Program-made: the position numbers and the translations under genes | Notes under the pieces: generated by a model | Database searches by the model: none | The model's input: only the letters and a program-made list of their open reading frames with translations | Told to the model about the DNA's origin: nothing | Source of the DNA: Brevibacterium sp. HMSC07C04 | GTDB lineage: Bacteria; Actinomycetota; Actinomycetes; Actinomycetales; Brevibacteriaceae | Length of the DNA stretch: 64,000 bases | Assembly (NCBI RefSeq): GCF_001815905.1 | Contig: NZ_KV823235.1 | Coordinates: 2,215 to 66,214, forward strand | Reading direction: 5' to 3' | Shown: piece after piece, positions 32,723 through 40,726 of the stretch | How the letters are laid out: every line of letters begins with the position of its first letter | Position numbering within the stretch: the stretch's first letter is position 1

Positions 32723-33511
32723 TTGACAGACAGCTCAGCGCAGCAGACCGGCATCTATGTCATTACAACTGACCCAGCCGCGGTCAACAGCTACCTCGTC
32801 GTCGGCACAGACAAGGCGCTGCTGGTGGACACCGGCTCGGGGCCCAGGCAAGCACAGCGCATCCTCACCGCCGTGCGTGGAATCACCGGCCTGCCGATTG
32901 CCGTAGTCAACACGCACGACCACTGGGACCACTTCTTCGGAAATGCCCACCTGCGCAGCGAGGGAATTGAAGACTTCTTCGCTTCAGAGCGCTTCGCTCA
33001 AGACCAGGCTGCAAGTGCATGGCTTCAGCTGGCGGAAGTTCCCGCGGCCGACGAACCCGAGCTCCCAGCCGATCCGACCGAACTCGTCGTCAAAACCACG
33101 CGAATCATAGGCCGTGGCGACACCATTGACCTCGGCGGCGCCGAGGTGACAGTGCACGAATACTGCGGACACACGGAAAGCGACCTCGTTCTGCAGGTGG
33201 CAGATGCGCTCATCGTCGGAGACCTCATCGAAGAGGGTGCTCCGCCCCAGTTCGGTGACGACGCACTGCCCAGCGCATGGGCGCAGTCGCTGCGCGAGAT
33301 CCTCACCATCGATGGGCTCAGCGTCTTCTGCCCCGGCCACGGCCAACCCGTCGACAGGGCATTCGTCCAAGCTCAGGCAAACGACATCGCGGCAGTCGCC
33401 GCACAGCTGGCAGACCCAGAAGGGGGTGATGCCGAAGTGAGCACCCGCCAGGCACAGCCGTTCACGTACCTTCCCACCACGGGGATCGGCGAAGCTAAGC
33501 GAATCAGGTGA
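32723..33511 (+). CDS. Metallo-beta-lactamase-fold hydrolase
   Basis: 262-residue cytosolic protein of the MBL superfamily. The zinc motif THDHWDH is around residues 66-72; further metal ligands are a His in HEYCGHTESD, an Asp in IVGDLIEEG and a His in CPGHGQPVD. This is the glyoxalase-II/hydrolase type rather than a dedicated beta-lactamase (no signal peptide). Substrate unknown. The start is TTG with AGGAGG 4 nt upstream. The TGA stop lies inside a copy of the short interspersed repeat. Confidence 0.87.
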   Translation: MTDSSAQQTGIYVITTDPAAVNSYLVVGTDKALLVDTGSGPRQAQRILTAVRGITGLPIAVVNTHDHWDHFFGNAHLRSEGIEDFFASERFAQDQAASAWLQLAEVPAADEPELPADPTELVVKTTRIIGRGDTIDLGGAEVTVHEYCGHTESDLVLQVADALIVGDLIEEGAPPQFGDDALPSAWAQSLREILTIDGLSVFCPGHGQPVDRAFVQAQANDIAAVAAQLADPEGGDAEVSTRQAQPFTYLPTTGIGEAKRIR

Positions 33512-33523
33512 GCGGCACCTCGT
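33506..33523 (+). repeat. Short interspersed repeat, copy 2
   Basis: AGGTGAGCGGCACCTCGT, identical over 18 bp to the copy at 18503. The TGA at 33509-33511 within it is the stop codon of the MBL-fold gene, so the repeat supplies the gene end. Confidence 0.6.
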
Positions 33524-33627
33524 GAAGCACAAGCGCTGAGTGCGCCTCAGCCCGGGCACCCCAACGATCGCCCTCAGATTCGGAACCTGAACGCCTGCTT
33601 CTGCGAAAGTAAATTCCTGAGAATTCC

Positions 33628-33663
33628 CTGGCAGTAGCCTTAACGCCCGCCTATAATTGAAGT
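33628..33663 (+). promoter_or_regulatory. Promoter for a leaderless M20 hydrolase transcript
   Basis: CTGGCA (33628-33633), an 18-nt spacer and a perfect TATAAT (33652-33657) that ends 6 nt before the ATG at 33664. Transcription should start at or within a base or two of the ATG. No ribosome-binding site is present. Confidence 0.7.
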
Positions 33664-34896
33664 ATGTCCACCACAACTGACAGCGTCAGAAAGATTTTGG
33701 GTGGCCTCGCGTCTACCCGATCTGAACGCGAAGAACTGTACAAATACTTCCACCAACACCCTGAGCTCTCCATGCAGGAGCACGGCACCGCAGACCGGAT
33801 CGTGCAAGAGCTCGAAGCCTCAGAAATCTCCACGCACCGCATCGGAGACACCGGTGTGCTTGCCATCATTGAAAACGGCGACGGGCCCGTCGTGGCTATG
33901 CGCGCAGACATAGACGCGCTGCCGGTCAAGGAAGTCTCGGGCAAAGACTACGCCTCCACAGCAACGCAGGTTGACCAAAAGACCGGCGCGGAAGTCCCCG
34001 TCGCCCACGCTTGCGGCCACGACTTCCACATCATGTCGCTGCTGACGGCACTGCAGGCCTTCAACGACAACAAGAACCAGTGGTCCGGCACATTCATCGG
34101 CGTCTTCCAACCCGCTGAAGAAACCGCCGAAGGCGCACGCGCAATGCTTGCAGCAGACCTGAAGAAGGCAATGCCCCAGCCCGATGTCTATCTCGGCCAG
34201 CACGTGCTGGCAAGCCTTCCCTGCGGTTTCGTGGGCACTCGCCGCGGCCCGGTGCTTTCTTCTGCTTTCTCAGTCAAAGTCACCGTGCACGGCAAAGGCT
34301 CCCACGGCTCCATGCCGGAACTGGGCGTCGATCCCGTTGTCTTGGCATCCACCATCGTGATGCGCCTTCAGACCATCGTCTCGCGTGAAGTCGCCGCCAA
34401 GGAAACCGCAGTGGTGACCGTCGGAGCCATCCACGCGGGCACTAAGTCCAACATCATCACCGATTCCGCCGAACTGCTCATCAACACCCGCGCCTACAGC
34501 AGCGATGTCAGCGCACACCTGAAAGAGGCTATCGAGCGCAATGTGCGAGCAGAGTGCACTGCTGCCCGCAGCCCCCAAGAACCCGAATTCACGTACTACG
34601 ACCGCTACCCCCTCACCGACAACGACGGGGATGCCACAGACACCGCCCGCAAGGCATTCGACGCGTACTTCGGCGAAGAAGCCTGCGACCTGGACCCGGT
34701 GCCAGCGTCAGAGGACTTCTCAATCATTCCGGACGAACTCGGCGTGCCCTACAGCTACTGGGGCCTCGGCGGCTTTGCGGATATGAGCAGAGCAGTCGGC
34801 AACCACAATCCGGCTTTCGCCCCCGACCTCCAACCCACCCTCGACCGCGGCGCAGAAGCAGTCGTTGTTGCCGCTTCCGCCTGGTTGACCAAATAA
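33664..34896 (+). CDS. M20-family amidohydrolase
   Basis: 410-residue metal-dependent amidohydrolase of the IAA-amino acid/hippurate hydrolase (M20D) group. It has the MRADIDALPV element near residue 80, the metal ligands in HACGHDFH near residue 116, the catalytic Glu pair in QPAEETAEGA near residue 150, GKGSHGSMP with the dimerisation-domain His, and a C-terminal PASEDFSII. It probably cleaves an N-acyl or amide bond of an amino-acid conjugate; the substrate is unknown. An MFS exporter starts 10 bp after its stop, suggesting that the two handle the same compound or export a product. Confidence 0.88.
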   Translation: MSTTTDSVRKILGGLASTRSEREELYKYFHQHPELSMQEHGTADRIVQELEASEISTHRIGDTGVLAIIENGDGPVVAMRADIDALPVKEVSGKDYASTATQVDQKTGAEVPVAHACGHDFHIMSLLTALQAFNDNKNQWSGTFIGVFQPAEETAEGARAMLAADLKKAMPQPDVYLGQHVLASLPCGFVGTRRGPVLSSAFSVKVTVHGKGSHGSMPELGVDPVVLASTIVMRLQTIVSREVAAKETAVVTVGAIHAGTKSNIITDSAELLINTRAYSSDVSAHLKEAIERNVRAECTAARSPQEPEFTYYDRYPLTDNDGDATDTARKAFDAYFGEEACDLDPVPASEDFSIIPDELGVPYSYWGLGGFADMSRAVGNHNPAFAPDLQPTLDRGAEAVVVAASAWLTK

Positions 34897-34906
34897 GGAT
34901 CAAGCC

Positions 34907-36529
34907 ATGACCACTACAAGACAATCGGTCGAAATGGCTAAAGAATTCAAAGGCAATGACTCCGCCCTCTTGGGCATCGTACTTGCCGTCATCACCTTCT
35001 GGCTCTTCGCACAGACCACACTGAACATCGGCCCGGCGATGGGCCAGGACATCAACACGCCCGCGACGGTCATGAACATCGCCATCTCCCTGTCCGCCCT
35101 GTTCTCCGGGATGTTCATCGTGGTCGCCGGCGGTTTTGCCGACCGCATCGGCCGCGTGCGGATGACCACAATCGGCAACATCCTGGGAATCATCGGCTCC
35201 CTTCTGGTCGGTTTGGCCATCACCGGCGGCGTCGGCAACGTCATGCTGATCATCGGCCGCATCCTGCAGGGCCTTTCCGCAGCCTGCATCATGCCCGCCA
35301 CGATGGCACTTCTCAAGACCTACTGGCAGGGAGCCGCACGACAGCGAGCCGTATCCATGTGGTCCATCGGCTCGTGGGGCGGCTCTGGTCTGGCCGCTAT
35401 CTTCGGCGGCTTCATGGCCTCCACGGCACTCGGATGGCGTTCGATCTTCATCATCTGCGCGCTGATCTCCGTAGTTTCCATTCTGCTCATGCGTCAGATT
35501 CCCGAGGATGCTCCGGCAAAGGACGCAGGCGCAAAGACGGACGTGCCCGGCATCTTCACCCTGGCGACCTTCGTACTGACTCTCCTGCTGGTCGTCACGC
35601 AGGGTTCCACCATCGGCTGGACCAACTGGATCACATGGACGCTCCTGGCTGTTTCCATCATCGCATTGACCCTGTTCGTTCGGGTGGAAAACAAGAGTGA
35701 AGCGCCCCTGGTGGACTTCTCCCTGTTCAAGAACCCGGTGTTCACAGGGGCGACCATCTCCAACCTCATGATCAATGCAACCGCCGGTCTTATCCCGGTC
35801 ACCCTCTGGGTGCTACAGGACGCAGCCGGAATGGACGCGGCTACAGCCGGGTACTACACACTGGGCTACGCGATCTTCATCATCGCCTTCATTCGCGTCG
35901 GCGAGAAGCTGCTGCAGAAGTTCGGTGCTAAAAAGCCGATGATGTGGGGCGCGATGATCGTCATCGCCGCAATCATTCTGCTCATGGGCACCAACGTGAT
36001 GACGCAGACCTACCTCGTCCTGGCGATTATCGCCTTCAGCCTGTTCGGACTGGGTCTGGCCTTCTACGCCACCCCTTCCACCGACGCAGCACTGAGTGCC
36101 CTGCCAGATGACAAGGCCGGCGCAGGCTCTGGTGTGTACAAGGTGGCTTCGTCTCTTGGCGCCGCCTTCGGCGCCGCTATCCCGACGACCATCTACACCG
36201 TCCTGTCCACCTCGGATTCCACGCTGCTGGGCAGCGCCATTGAATTCACGGGCCGTCAGGACAACACGGCAGTCCGCGAAGCCGCCATGCTCGGCCTGGG
36301 CGCCACACTCGCCATGGCCCTGATCGCGCTGTCCTCCATCATCCTCTTCGTGCCGGGTGATGCGGGCAGCAAGACATCCGACAGTGCGCCAACCAAGGCC
36401 TCGCAACTGCTCGCAGCAGCCAAGGAAGACCTCGCCGCTGCCGAAGAAGAGGCCGCCAAGGCTCAGGAAGAAGCCCGCTTGGCCCGTCAGCGCTACGAGG
36501 AAGCCCAAGAAGCAGTGGCGAAAGAATAG
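34907..36529 (+). CDS. MFS transporter, DHA2-like (14 TM)
   Basis: 540-residue drug:H+ antiporter-type permease with about 14 hydrophobic segments. The loop-2 signature GGFADRIGRVRMTTIGNI follows TM2, and the TM4-5 region (GRILQGLSAACIMPATMALL) is typical of DHA2. After the last TM the C-terminus continues for ~55 residues as an Ala/Glu/Lys-rich helix (EEEAAKAQEEARLARQRYEE), which predicts a coiled coil and is unusual in this family. It forms an operon with the M20 hydrolase. Substrate unknown. Confidence 0.88.
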   Translation: MTTTRQSVEMAKEFKGNDSALLGIVLAVITFWLFAQTTLNIGPAMGQDINTPATVMNIAISLSALFSGMFIVVAGGFADRIGRVRMTTIGNILGIIGSLLVGLAITGGVGNVMLIIGRILQGLSAACIMPATMALLKTYWQGAARQRAVSMWSIGSWGGSGLAAIFGGFMASTALGWRSIFIICALISVVSILLMRQIPEDAPAKDAGAKTDVPGIFTLATFVLTLLLVVTQGSTIGWTNWITWTLLAVSIIALTLFVRVENKSEAPLVDFSLFKNPVFTGATISNLMINATAGLIPVTLWVLQDAAGMDAATAGYYTLGYAIFIIAFIRVGEKLLQKFGAKKPMMWGAMIVIAAIILLMGTNVMTQTYLVLAIIAFSLFGLGLAFYATPSTDAALSALPDDKAGAGSGVYKVASSLGAAFGAAIPTTIYTVLSTSDSTLLGSAIEFTGRQDNTAVREAAMLGLGATLAMALIALSSIILFVPGDAGSKTSDSAPTKASQLLAAAKEDLAAAEEEAAKAQEEARLARQRYEEAQEAVAKE

Positions 36530-36580
36530 CCGCACCTACAGCACTCGCCGCCAGGCAGTCTGACCGTGGTTTCAGAAATC

Positions 36581-36598
36581 AGGTGAGCGGCGTCTCGT
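36581..36598 (+). repeat. Short interspersed repeat, copy 3
   Basis: AGGTGAGCGGCGTCTCGT differs from copies 1 and 2 at two positions. The changed arm CGTCT still pairs with AGGTG through G-T pairs, so the 5-bp stem is kept. It lies between the MFS gene and the rplL terminator. Confidence 0.55.
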
Positions 36599-36620
36599 AA
36601 GAAGAAGCCTGAATACAGGG

Positions 36621-36648
36621 AAACCCCCGGGAAACATCCCGGGGGTTT
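36621..36648. terminator. Convergent terminator, MFS gene / rplL
   Basis: A perfect 12-bp inverted repeat (36621-36632 with 36637-36648) with an AACA loop, rich in C/G with A3/T3 ends. It lies between the plus-strand MFS gene and the minus-strand rplL and can serve both. Confidence 0.75.
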
Positions 36649-36675
36649 CGCTGTAGAACAGTCAGTGACCGATGA

Positions 36676-37065
36676 TCACTTGAGCGAGACGGTGGCGCCT
36701 GCAGCTTCGAGCTGTTCCTTAGCCTTTTCAGCGTCTTCCTTCGAAGCGCCTTCGAGGATCGGCTTGGGAGCCGAGTCAACGAGGTCCTTGGCTTCCTTCA
36801 GGCCCAGCGAAGTCAGAGCACGGACTTCCTTAATAACCGGAACCTTCTTGTCGCCAGCGGATTCGAGGACAACGTCGAATTCGCTCTGTTCTTCGGCAGC
36901 GCCGCCGGCGTCGCCGCCGCCAGCAGCCGGAGCGGCAACAGCAGCGACCGGAGCAGCTGCTTCAACTTCGAATTCTTCTTCGAACTTCTTGACGAAATCG
37001 TTGAGTTCGATGAGGGTCAGTTCCTTGAAAGCTTCAATGAGCTCTTCGGGGGTGAGCTTAGCCAT
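36676..37065 (-). CDS. rplL: 50S ribosomal protein L7/L12
   Basis: Stalk protein that recruits translational GTPases. The 129 residues have the N-terminal dimerisation domain ([20 protein letters not shown]), an Ala/Gly hinge ([19 protein letters not shown]) and the C-terminal factor-binding domain with [20 protein letters not shown]. It follows rplJ by 72 bp and ends before a convergent terminator. Confidence 0.97.
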   Translation of the reverse strand: MAKLTPEELIEAFKELTLIELNDFVKKFEEEFEVEAAAPVAAVAAPAAGGGDAGGAAEEQSEFDVVLESAGDKKVPVIKEVRALTSLGLKEAKDLVDSAPKPILEGASKEDAEKAKEQLEAAGATVSLK

Positions 37066-37137
37066 GGTGGCAAAGTCCTTCCATTAATGGGTCTACAGCT
37101 GTTCAGCTATAGGAAAACCGGTTTGTGGTTATGAAGC

Positions 37138-37662
37138 TCAGGCGGCTTCCGATTCCTGCTTGGCGCGCAGAGCGTCCACGGTGCGAACCGCCTTGACGGC
37201 AGGTGCAGTGAACGTGTAGGCGGCCTTGTAGAGGCTGCCCTTCATAGCGCCGGCTGCCTTGGCAAGCAGCACCTCGCGAGATTCGAGTTCCGCCAGCTTC
37301 GAAACATCCTCAGCTGTAAGAGCAGCACCGTCGAAGTAACCGCCCTTGATGACCAGCTTGGGATTCGCCTTGGCAAAGTCCCGCAGGGCCTTCGCAGCGT
37401 CAACAGGTTCGCCTTCGATGAACGCGATGGCGGTCGGGCCGTTAAGCAGACCTTCAAACGCGTCGATTCCAGCTTCCTTAGCCGCGATGGCCGTCAGCGT
37501 GTTCTTTACCACGGCGTAGGTGGTGTTCTCGCCCAGCGAACGACGCAGCTGCTGCATTTCGCCCACTGTGAGACCACGGTACTCGGTCAGCACTGCAGCG
37601 GAGGAGTTGTCAAAACGGTTTTTGATCTCCTTTACCGCGGCTGCCTTGTCAAGCCTCGCCAT
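37138..37662 (-). CDS. rplJ: 50S ribosomal protein L10
   Basis: Stalk base that anchors L7/L12 dimers and in many bacteria represses its own mRNA. From the ATG at 37660-37662 the protein has 174 residues, starting ARLDKAAAVKEIKNRFDNS, with TEYRGLTVGEMQQLRRSL and VVKNTLTAIAAKEAG. The frame is open far upstream, but that part overlaps the structured leader and lacks family similarity; AAAGGA is correctly placed for the chosen ATG. The leader carries a terminator-like hairpin. Confidence 0.96.
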   Translation of the reverse strand: MARLDKAAAVKEIKNRFDNSSAAVLTEYRGLTVGEMQQLRRSLGENTTYAVVKNTLTAIAAKEAGIDAFEGLLNGPTAIAFIEGEPVDAAKALRDFAKANPKLVIKGGYFDGAALTAEDVSKLAELESREVLLAKAAGAMKGSLYKAAYTFTAPAVKAVRTVDALRAKQESEAA

Positions 37663-37695
37663 GGTATTCCTTTCAATACATCTGTTGGTTTGCCC

Positions 37696-37732
37696 AAAAC
37701 AAAAAGCGCTCCGCAGGCAGGTGCGGAACGCT
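37696..37732 (-). promoter_or_regulatory. Terminator-like hairpin in the rplJ leader (attenuator candidate)
   Basis: Minus strand: AGCGTTCCGCA (complement of 37722-37732) pairs with TGCGGAGCGCT (complement of 37705-37715), 11 bp with one G-U, around a 6-nt loop. TTTTGTTTTGGG follows. It is an intrinsic terminator by form, 43 nt before the rplJ start. Confidence 0.65.
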
Positions 37733-37868
37733 TGGCGTTCGGCTGAGGGCACACAATGTGCGCTTTCAGCTTTGTTCTCACCTGCGCGGGTCACTCTCGC
37801 TGAGAGTCTTCGTCGGACACTGCTGCTCGCGCAGCGGTTTCCGAGACCGACGGTCTTGGGCAGATTCA

Positions 37869-37898
37869 ATTGTAGGGCAGTTCTGCAGGGAAGCGCAA
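37869..37898 (-). promoter_or_regulatory. Probable rplJL promoter
   Basis: Minus strand: TTGCGC (37893-37898), an 18-nt spacer, and TACAAT (37869-37874, five of six to consensus). The predicted start near 37862 gives a 5' leader of about 200 nt. Confidence 0.5.
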
Positions 37899-37959
37899 AT
37901 CATGCCCCTACGAGGCGGAGCTCGCCTCCCCGTTGGAAAGACGAGCTCCGCTCGTGGTC

Positions 37960-37987
37960 GCCCGGGCACTGTACTCAGCGCCCGGGC
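37960..37987 (-). terminator. Hairpin after rplA
   Basis: GCCCGGGC (37960-37967) pairs with GCCCGGGC (37980-37987) around a 12-nt loop, starting 42 nt past the rplA stop. On the minus strand a second small stem (ACGAGC/GCTCGT) and CTTT follow. Together they may weaken or end rplKA transcription before the rplJL promoter. Confidence 0.4.
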
Positions 37988-38029
37988 CTGATGCTCAGCT
38001 GCGGTTTCCCGGCCGGTGAGGCCGCAGAA

Positions 38030-38722
38030 TCAGCGCAGGGACGCAACGTCCAGCGGAATCGCCGGACCGTTGGTCGTGGTGATCGTTGCCTTGCTGACGT
38101 AGCGACCCTTGGACGAGGACGGCTTGAGGCGTGCGATCTCTTCGACAGCGGCGGCGAAGTTTTCGCGCAGCTGGTCTTCGGAGAACGAAGCCTTGCCGAT
38201 GATGAAGTGCAGGTTCGCGTGCTTGTCAACACGGAACTCGATCTTGCCGCCCTTGATGTCCTGGACAGCCTTCGCGACGTCCATGGTGACGGTGCCGGTC
38301 TTGGGGTTCGGCATGAGTCCGCGGGGACCCAGAACCTTACCCAGACGGCCGACCTTGCCCATCATGTCCGGGGTTGCAACAGCAGCGTCGAAGTCAGTGA
38401 AGCCTCCGGCCACCTTTTCCAGCAGGTCATCGGAGCCGACGTAGTCAGCACCTGCTTCACGGGCAGCTTCAGCACGGTCTCCGGCTGCGAACACCAGGAC
38501 CGTAGCGGTCTTACCGGTGCCGTGCGGGAGGTTCACGGTGCCGCGCACCATCTGGTCGGCCTTGCGGGGGTCGACGCCCAGACGGAATGCAACTTCGACG
38601 GTCGAGTCGAACTTCGAAACGGCGGTTTCCTTGGCCAGGGCTACTGCCTGGTCCGGGGTGTAGTGAGTGTCAGCCGCGATTTTTTCGGCTGCGGCCCTGT
38701 AGGCCTTTGAGCGCTTTGCCAT
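38030..38722 (-). CDS. rplA: 50S ribosomal protein L1
   Basis: L1-stalk protein involved in E-site tRNA release, and in E. coli the repressor of the L11-L1 mRNA. The 230 residues include [20 protein letters not shown], the [20 protein letters not shown] signature around residues 127-146 and the [22 protein letters not shown] end. It follows rplK by 63 bp. Confidence 0.97.
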   Translation of the reverse strand: MAKRSKAYRAAAEKIAADTHYTPDQAVALAKETAVSKFDSTVEVAFRLGVDPRKADQMVRGTVNLPHGTGKTATVLVFAAGDRAEAAREAGADYVGSDDLLEKVAGGFTDFDAAVATPDMMGKVGRLGKVLGPRGLMPNPKTGTVTMDVAKAVQDIKGGKIEFRVDKHANLHFIIGKASFSEDQLRENFAAAVEEIARLKPSSSKGRYVSKATITTTNGPAIPLDVASLR

Positions 38723-38785
38723 CTGCTATCTCCTTGCAGTTGTGGTGCGGGCCGCGCCGGCCCTACCACGTTTGGGTGTGCCTGA

Positions 38786-39223
38786 TCAGGCCTTGATGTC
38801 GGTGGTGATGCCCATGGAACGAGCGGTGCCGGCCACGATCTTGGAGGCGGCGTCGATGTCGTTCGCGTTGAGGTCAGGCATCTTGGTTTCGGCGATTTCG
38901 CGCACCTGGTCAGCGGTCAGGTGACCGACCTTGACGGTGTGCGGGGTTGCCGAACCCGACTTCAGTCCAGCTGCCTTCTTGATCAGCTGAGCAGCCGGCG
39001 GGGTCTTGGTGATGAAGTCGAACGAGCGGTCTTCGTAGACAGTGATTTCAACCGGAACGATGTTGCCGCGCATGGATTCTGTGGCCGCGTTGTAGGCCTT
39101 GCAGAATTCCATGATGTTCACGCCGTGCTGACCAAGGGCAGGACCGACCGGGGGTGCCGGGTTAGCAGCGCCCGCCTGGATCTGCAGCTTGATCAGACCG
39201 ACAGCCTTTTTCTTGGGTGCCAT
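38786..39223 (-). CDS. rplK: 50S ribosomal protein L11
   Basis: GTPase-centre protein; with 23S rRNA it forms the thiostrepton site and activates RelA-type enzymes. From the ATG at 39221-39223 it has 145 residues: basic start [17 protein letters not shown], Pro-rich [18 protein letters not shown], and [21 protein letters not shown]. The frame is open upstream, but AAGGACCAAC supports this ATG and the family length fits. The prolines altered in thiopeptide resistance are present. Confidence 0.96.
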   Translation of the reverse strand: MAPKKKAVGLIKLQIQAGAANPAPPVGPALGQHGVNIMEFCKAYNAATESMRGNIVPVEITVYEDRSFDFITKTPPAAQLIKKAAGLKSGSATPHTVKVGHLTADQVREIAETKMPDLNANDIDAASKIVAGTARSMGITTDIKA

Positions 39224-39248
39224 GTTGGTCCTTAATCTGGTAGGTGTT

Positions 39249-39271
39249 CCCACGGTCAGAAGGGCCGTGGG
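39249..39271 (-). promoter_or_regulatory. Hairpin in the rplK leader
   Basis: CCCACGG (39249-39255) pairs with CCGTGGG (39265-39271) around a 9-nt loop, about 25 nt upstream of the rplK start and inside the transcript predicted from the promoter at 39325-39353. It could be the L1 autoregulation site; this is an inference from position only. Confidence 0.4.
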
Positions 39272-39324
39272 CTTTGGACGCGGTTGTCCGCTCCGATGAG
39301 GGCGGACGGAGTCCAAACCACAAC

Positions 39325-39353
39325 ATTATTCCACGGTCGCACACTTTTGTTAA
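39325..39353 (-). promoter_or_regulatory. rplKA promoter
   Basis: Minus strand: TTAACA (39348-39353), exactly 17 nt, then AATAAT (39325-39330). Both hexamers match the sigma-70 type consensus at five of six positions with ideal spacing. The predicted start near 39318 gives a leader of about 95 nt. Confidence 0.75.
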
Positions 39354-39377
39354 ATGCGGACTCCAGGGAACACAGAA

Positions 39378-39410
39378 GCGGGTGCCCGGCGAACAGCCCG
39401 GCACCCGCTT
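39378..39410 (-). terminator. Terminator after nusG
   Basis: AGCGGGTGCC (39378-39387) pairs with GGCACCCGCT (39401-39410); the loop can pair further. On the minus strand TTCTGTGTTCCC follows. It lies 17 bp past the nusG stop and before the rplKA promoter. Confidence 0.65.
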
Positions 39411-39427
39411 TGAGCGTAAGCGCAGTA

Positions 39428-40153
39428 TCAGATTTTGGAAACCTGGTTGAATCCGAGTTCCACGGGGACATCACGTTCGAAGATCGACAGAAGCACTGTG
39501 AGCTTCTGCTGCTCGGGACGAATTTCCTGAATGGTGGCAGGCTGGCCTTCAAAAGAGCCCTCCTTGACCATGACGGATTCTCCGATTTCGAATTCGGTTT
39601 CGATGGGCACGCCATCCGCGGCGGCCTGTTCGCCTGCGATCTTCGCAGCTTCGGCCTGCTGTTCTTCGAAAACCGGCGCGAGCATGCCCGCAACTTCGTC
39701 AATGCTCAGCGGGATGGGGTCGTAGGCGTTGCCGACAAAACCCGTGACACCCGGGGTGTGGCGGACGACGCCCCACGATTCATCGGTGAGCTCCATGCGC
39801 ACCAGCACGTAGCCGGGCACGCGGACGCGGCGCACGGTCTTGCGCTGGCCGTTCTTGATTTCGACGACTTCTTCCATCGGCACCTGGATTTCGAAGATTT
39901 CATCTTCGGCGTTGAGCGATACCGCACGGTTTTCCAGGTTGACCTTGACGCGGTTTTCGTAGCCCGCGTAGGAGTGGATGACGTACCAGTCGCCGTCCTT
40001 CATGCGAAGGTCCGACTTGAATTCTTCGAACGGGTCGACTTCCGGTGCAGACTGCTGGTCTGCAGCGTCCGCGCCGTCGGCAATTTCGCCCGTTGTGGGG
40101 TCGAAGTTCTCTGCCTGTTCGGCTTCGACGTTTTCCGGAGTGTTCTCAGACAC
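39428..40153 (-). CDS. nusG: Transcription termination/antitermination factor NusG
   Basis: RNA polymerase-bound factor linking transcription to Rho and the ribosome. In 241 residues it has an acidic N-terminal extension of about 55 residues common in Actinobacteria, the NGN domain from [19 protein letters not shown] to [16 protein letters not shown], and a C-terminal KOW domain ([20 protein letters not shown]). The start is GTG with AAGGAG 5 nt upstream. It follows secE. Confidence 0.97.
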   Translation of the reverse strand: MSENTPENVEAEQAENFDPTTGEIADGADAADQQSAPEVDPFEEFKSDLRMKDGDWYVIHSYAGYENRVKVNLENRAVSLNAEDEIFEIQVPMEEVVEIKNGQRKTVRRVRVPGYVLVRMELTDESWGVVRHTPGVTGFVGNAYDPIPLSIDEVAGMLAPVFEEQQAEAAKIAGEQAAADGVPIETEFEIGESVMVKEGSFEGQPATIQEIRPEQQKLTVLLSIFERDVPVELGFNQVSKI

Positions 40154-40219
40154 CGATTCTCCTTTGTTTTCGCAGTCGGCGGCGCGGGTCAGGTTCAGTG
40201 GGCCTGCTGTGCCCGGGTG

Positions 40220-40477
40220 CTACCAGAGCGGCCACAGCGGTGAGCCCGCAAAGATGAATCCGGCAAGTTTGCCGAACACGAAGTCGAGGATGGTCACGAG
40301 CACCATCATGACGGCGACGAAGCCCAGAACGACGAGGGTGTAGTTGATCAGCTCCTTGCGGCTGGGAGTGACGACTTTCTTCAGCTGGTCGACGACTTCG
40401 CGAAGGAACTGAATGATCGCGCCGAAGAATCCGCGCTTCTTCCGCGCTCTTCCAGAGCTTGCCTGCGATTCAGCCAC
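40220..40477 (-). CDS. secE: Protein translocase subunit SecE
   Basis: Clamp subunit of the SecYEG channel. At 85 residues it has a basic N-terminus, the amphipathic helix FLREVVDQLKKVVTPSRKEL typical of SecE, and one transmembrane segment (TLVVLGFVAVMMVLVTILDF). The start is GTG. It lies between tRNA-Trp and nusG, the classical order. Confidence 0.95.
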   Translation of the reverse strand: MAESQASSGRARKKRGFFGAIIQFLREVVDQLKKVVTPSRKELINYTLVVLGFVAVMMVLVTILDFVFGKLAGFIFAGSPLWPLW

Positions 40478-40541
40478 TCGTCCTCATTCTTCCGTCTACG
40501 TTCCCAACCTTCGGGCTTCCCCGGCTGTGCCGGGAATAGAG

Positions 40542-40614
40542 CAGGGGTGACAGGACTCGAACCTGCAACCTACGGTTTTGGAGACCGTTGCGCTACCAAT
40601 TGCGCCACACCCCT
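40542..40614 (-). tRNA. trnW: tRNA-Trp (CCA)
   Basis: 73 nt on the minus strand. The acceptor pairs AGGGGTG with CACCCCT, the discriminator is G, and the anticodon loop is CTCCAAA (anticodon CCA), with a GGTTCGAGTCC T-arm. No CCA end is encoded. It sits just upstream of secE, as in many Actinobacteria. Confidence 0.95.
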
Positions 40615-40726
40615 AAGCGAGCACCGGATCATCATAGCCGCAATGCTGCGACTGACGAAACGGGGCGTCACCGACACAACATATTAGCCGCTCGGTGTGC
40701 TCGCGTCGAACTGAACGTGTGCGCGC

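Larger units (their letters stand above)
37663..38029 (-). other. rplJ leader and rplA-rplJ gap (no gene)
   Basis: 367 bp between rplA and rplJ on the minus strand. In transcription order it contains a GC hairpin cluster just past rplA, the probable rplJL promoter (37869-37898), and a ~200-nt 5' leader that ends in a hairpin with a U-rich tail (37696-37732). L10 leaders of this kind are known in Bacteria; I could not verify the L10-binding kink-turn by eye. Confidence 0.6.

Noticed and set aside
32723-33511. Beta-lactamase resistance gene
   Set aside because: The THDHWDH motif marks the broad MBL superfamily; there is no signal peptide and the sequence is of the glyoxalase-II/hydrolase type.
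37663-37869. N-terminal extension of L10
   Set aside because: It overlaps the structured leader and the predicted promoter, and has no similarity to L10; the ATG at 37662 has AAAGGA.
39224-39316. N-terminal extension of L11
   Set aside because: It overlaps the leader hairpin and begins at the promoter; family length and AAGGA support the ATG at 39223.
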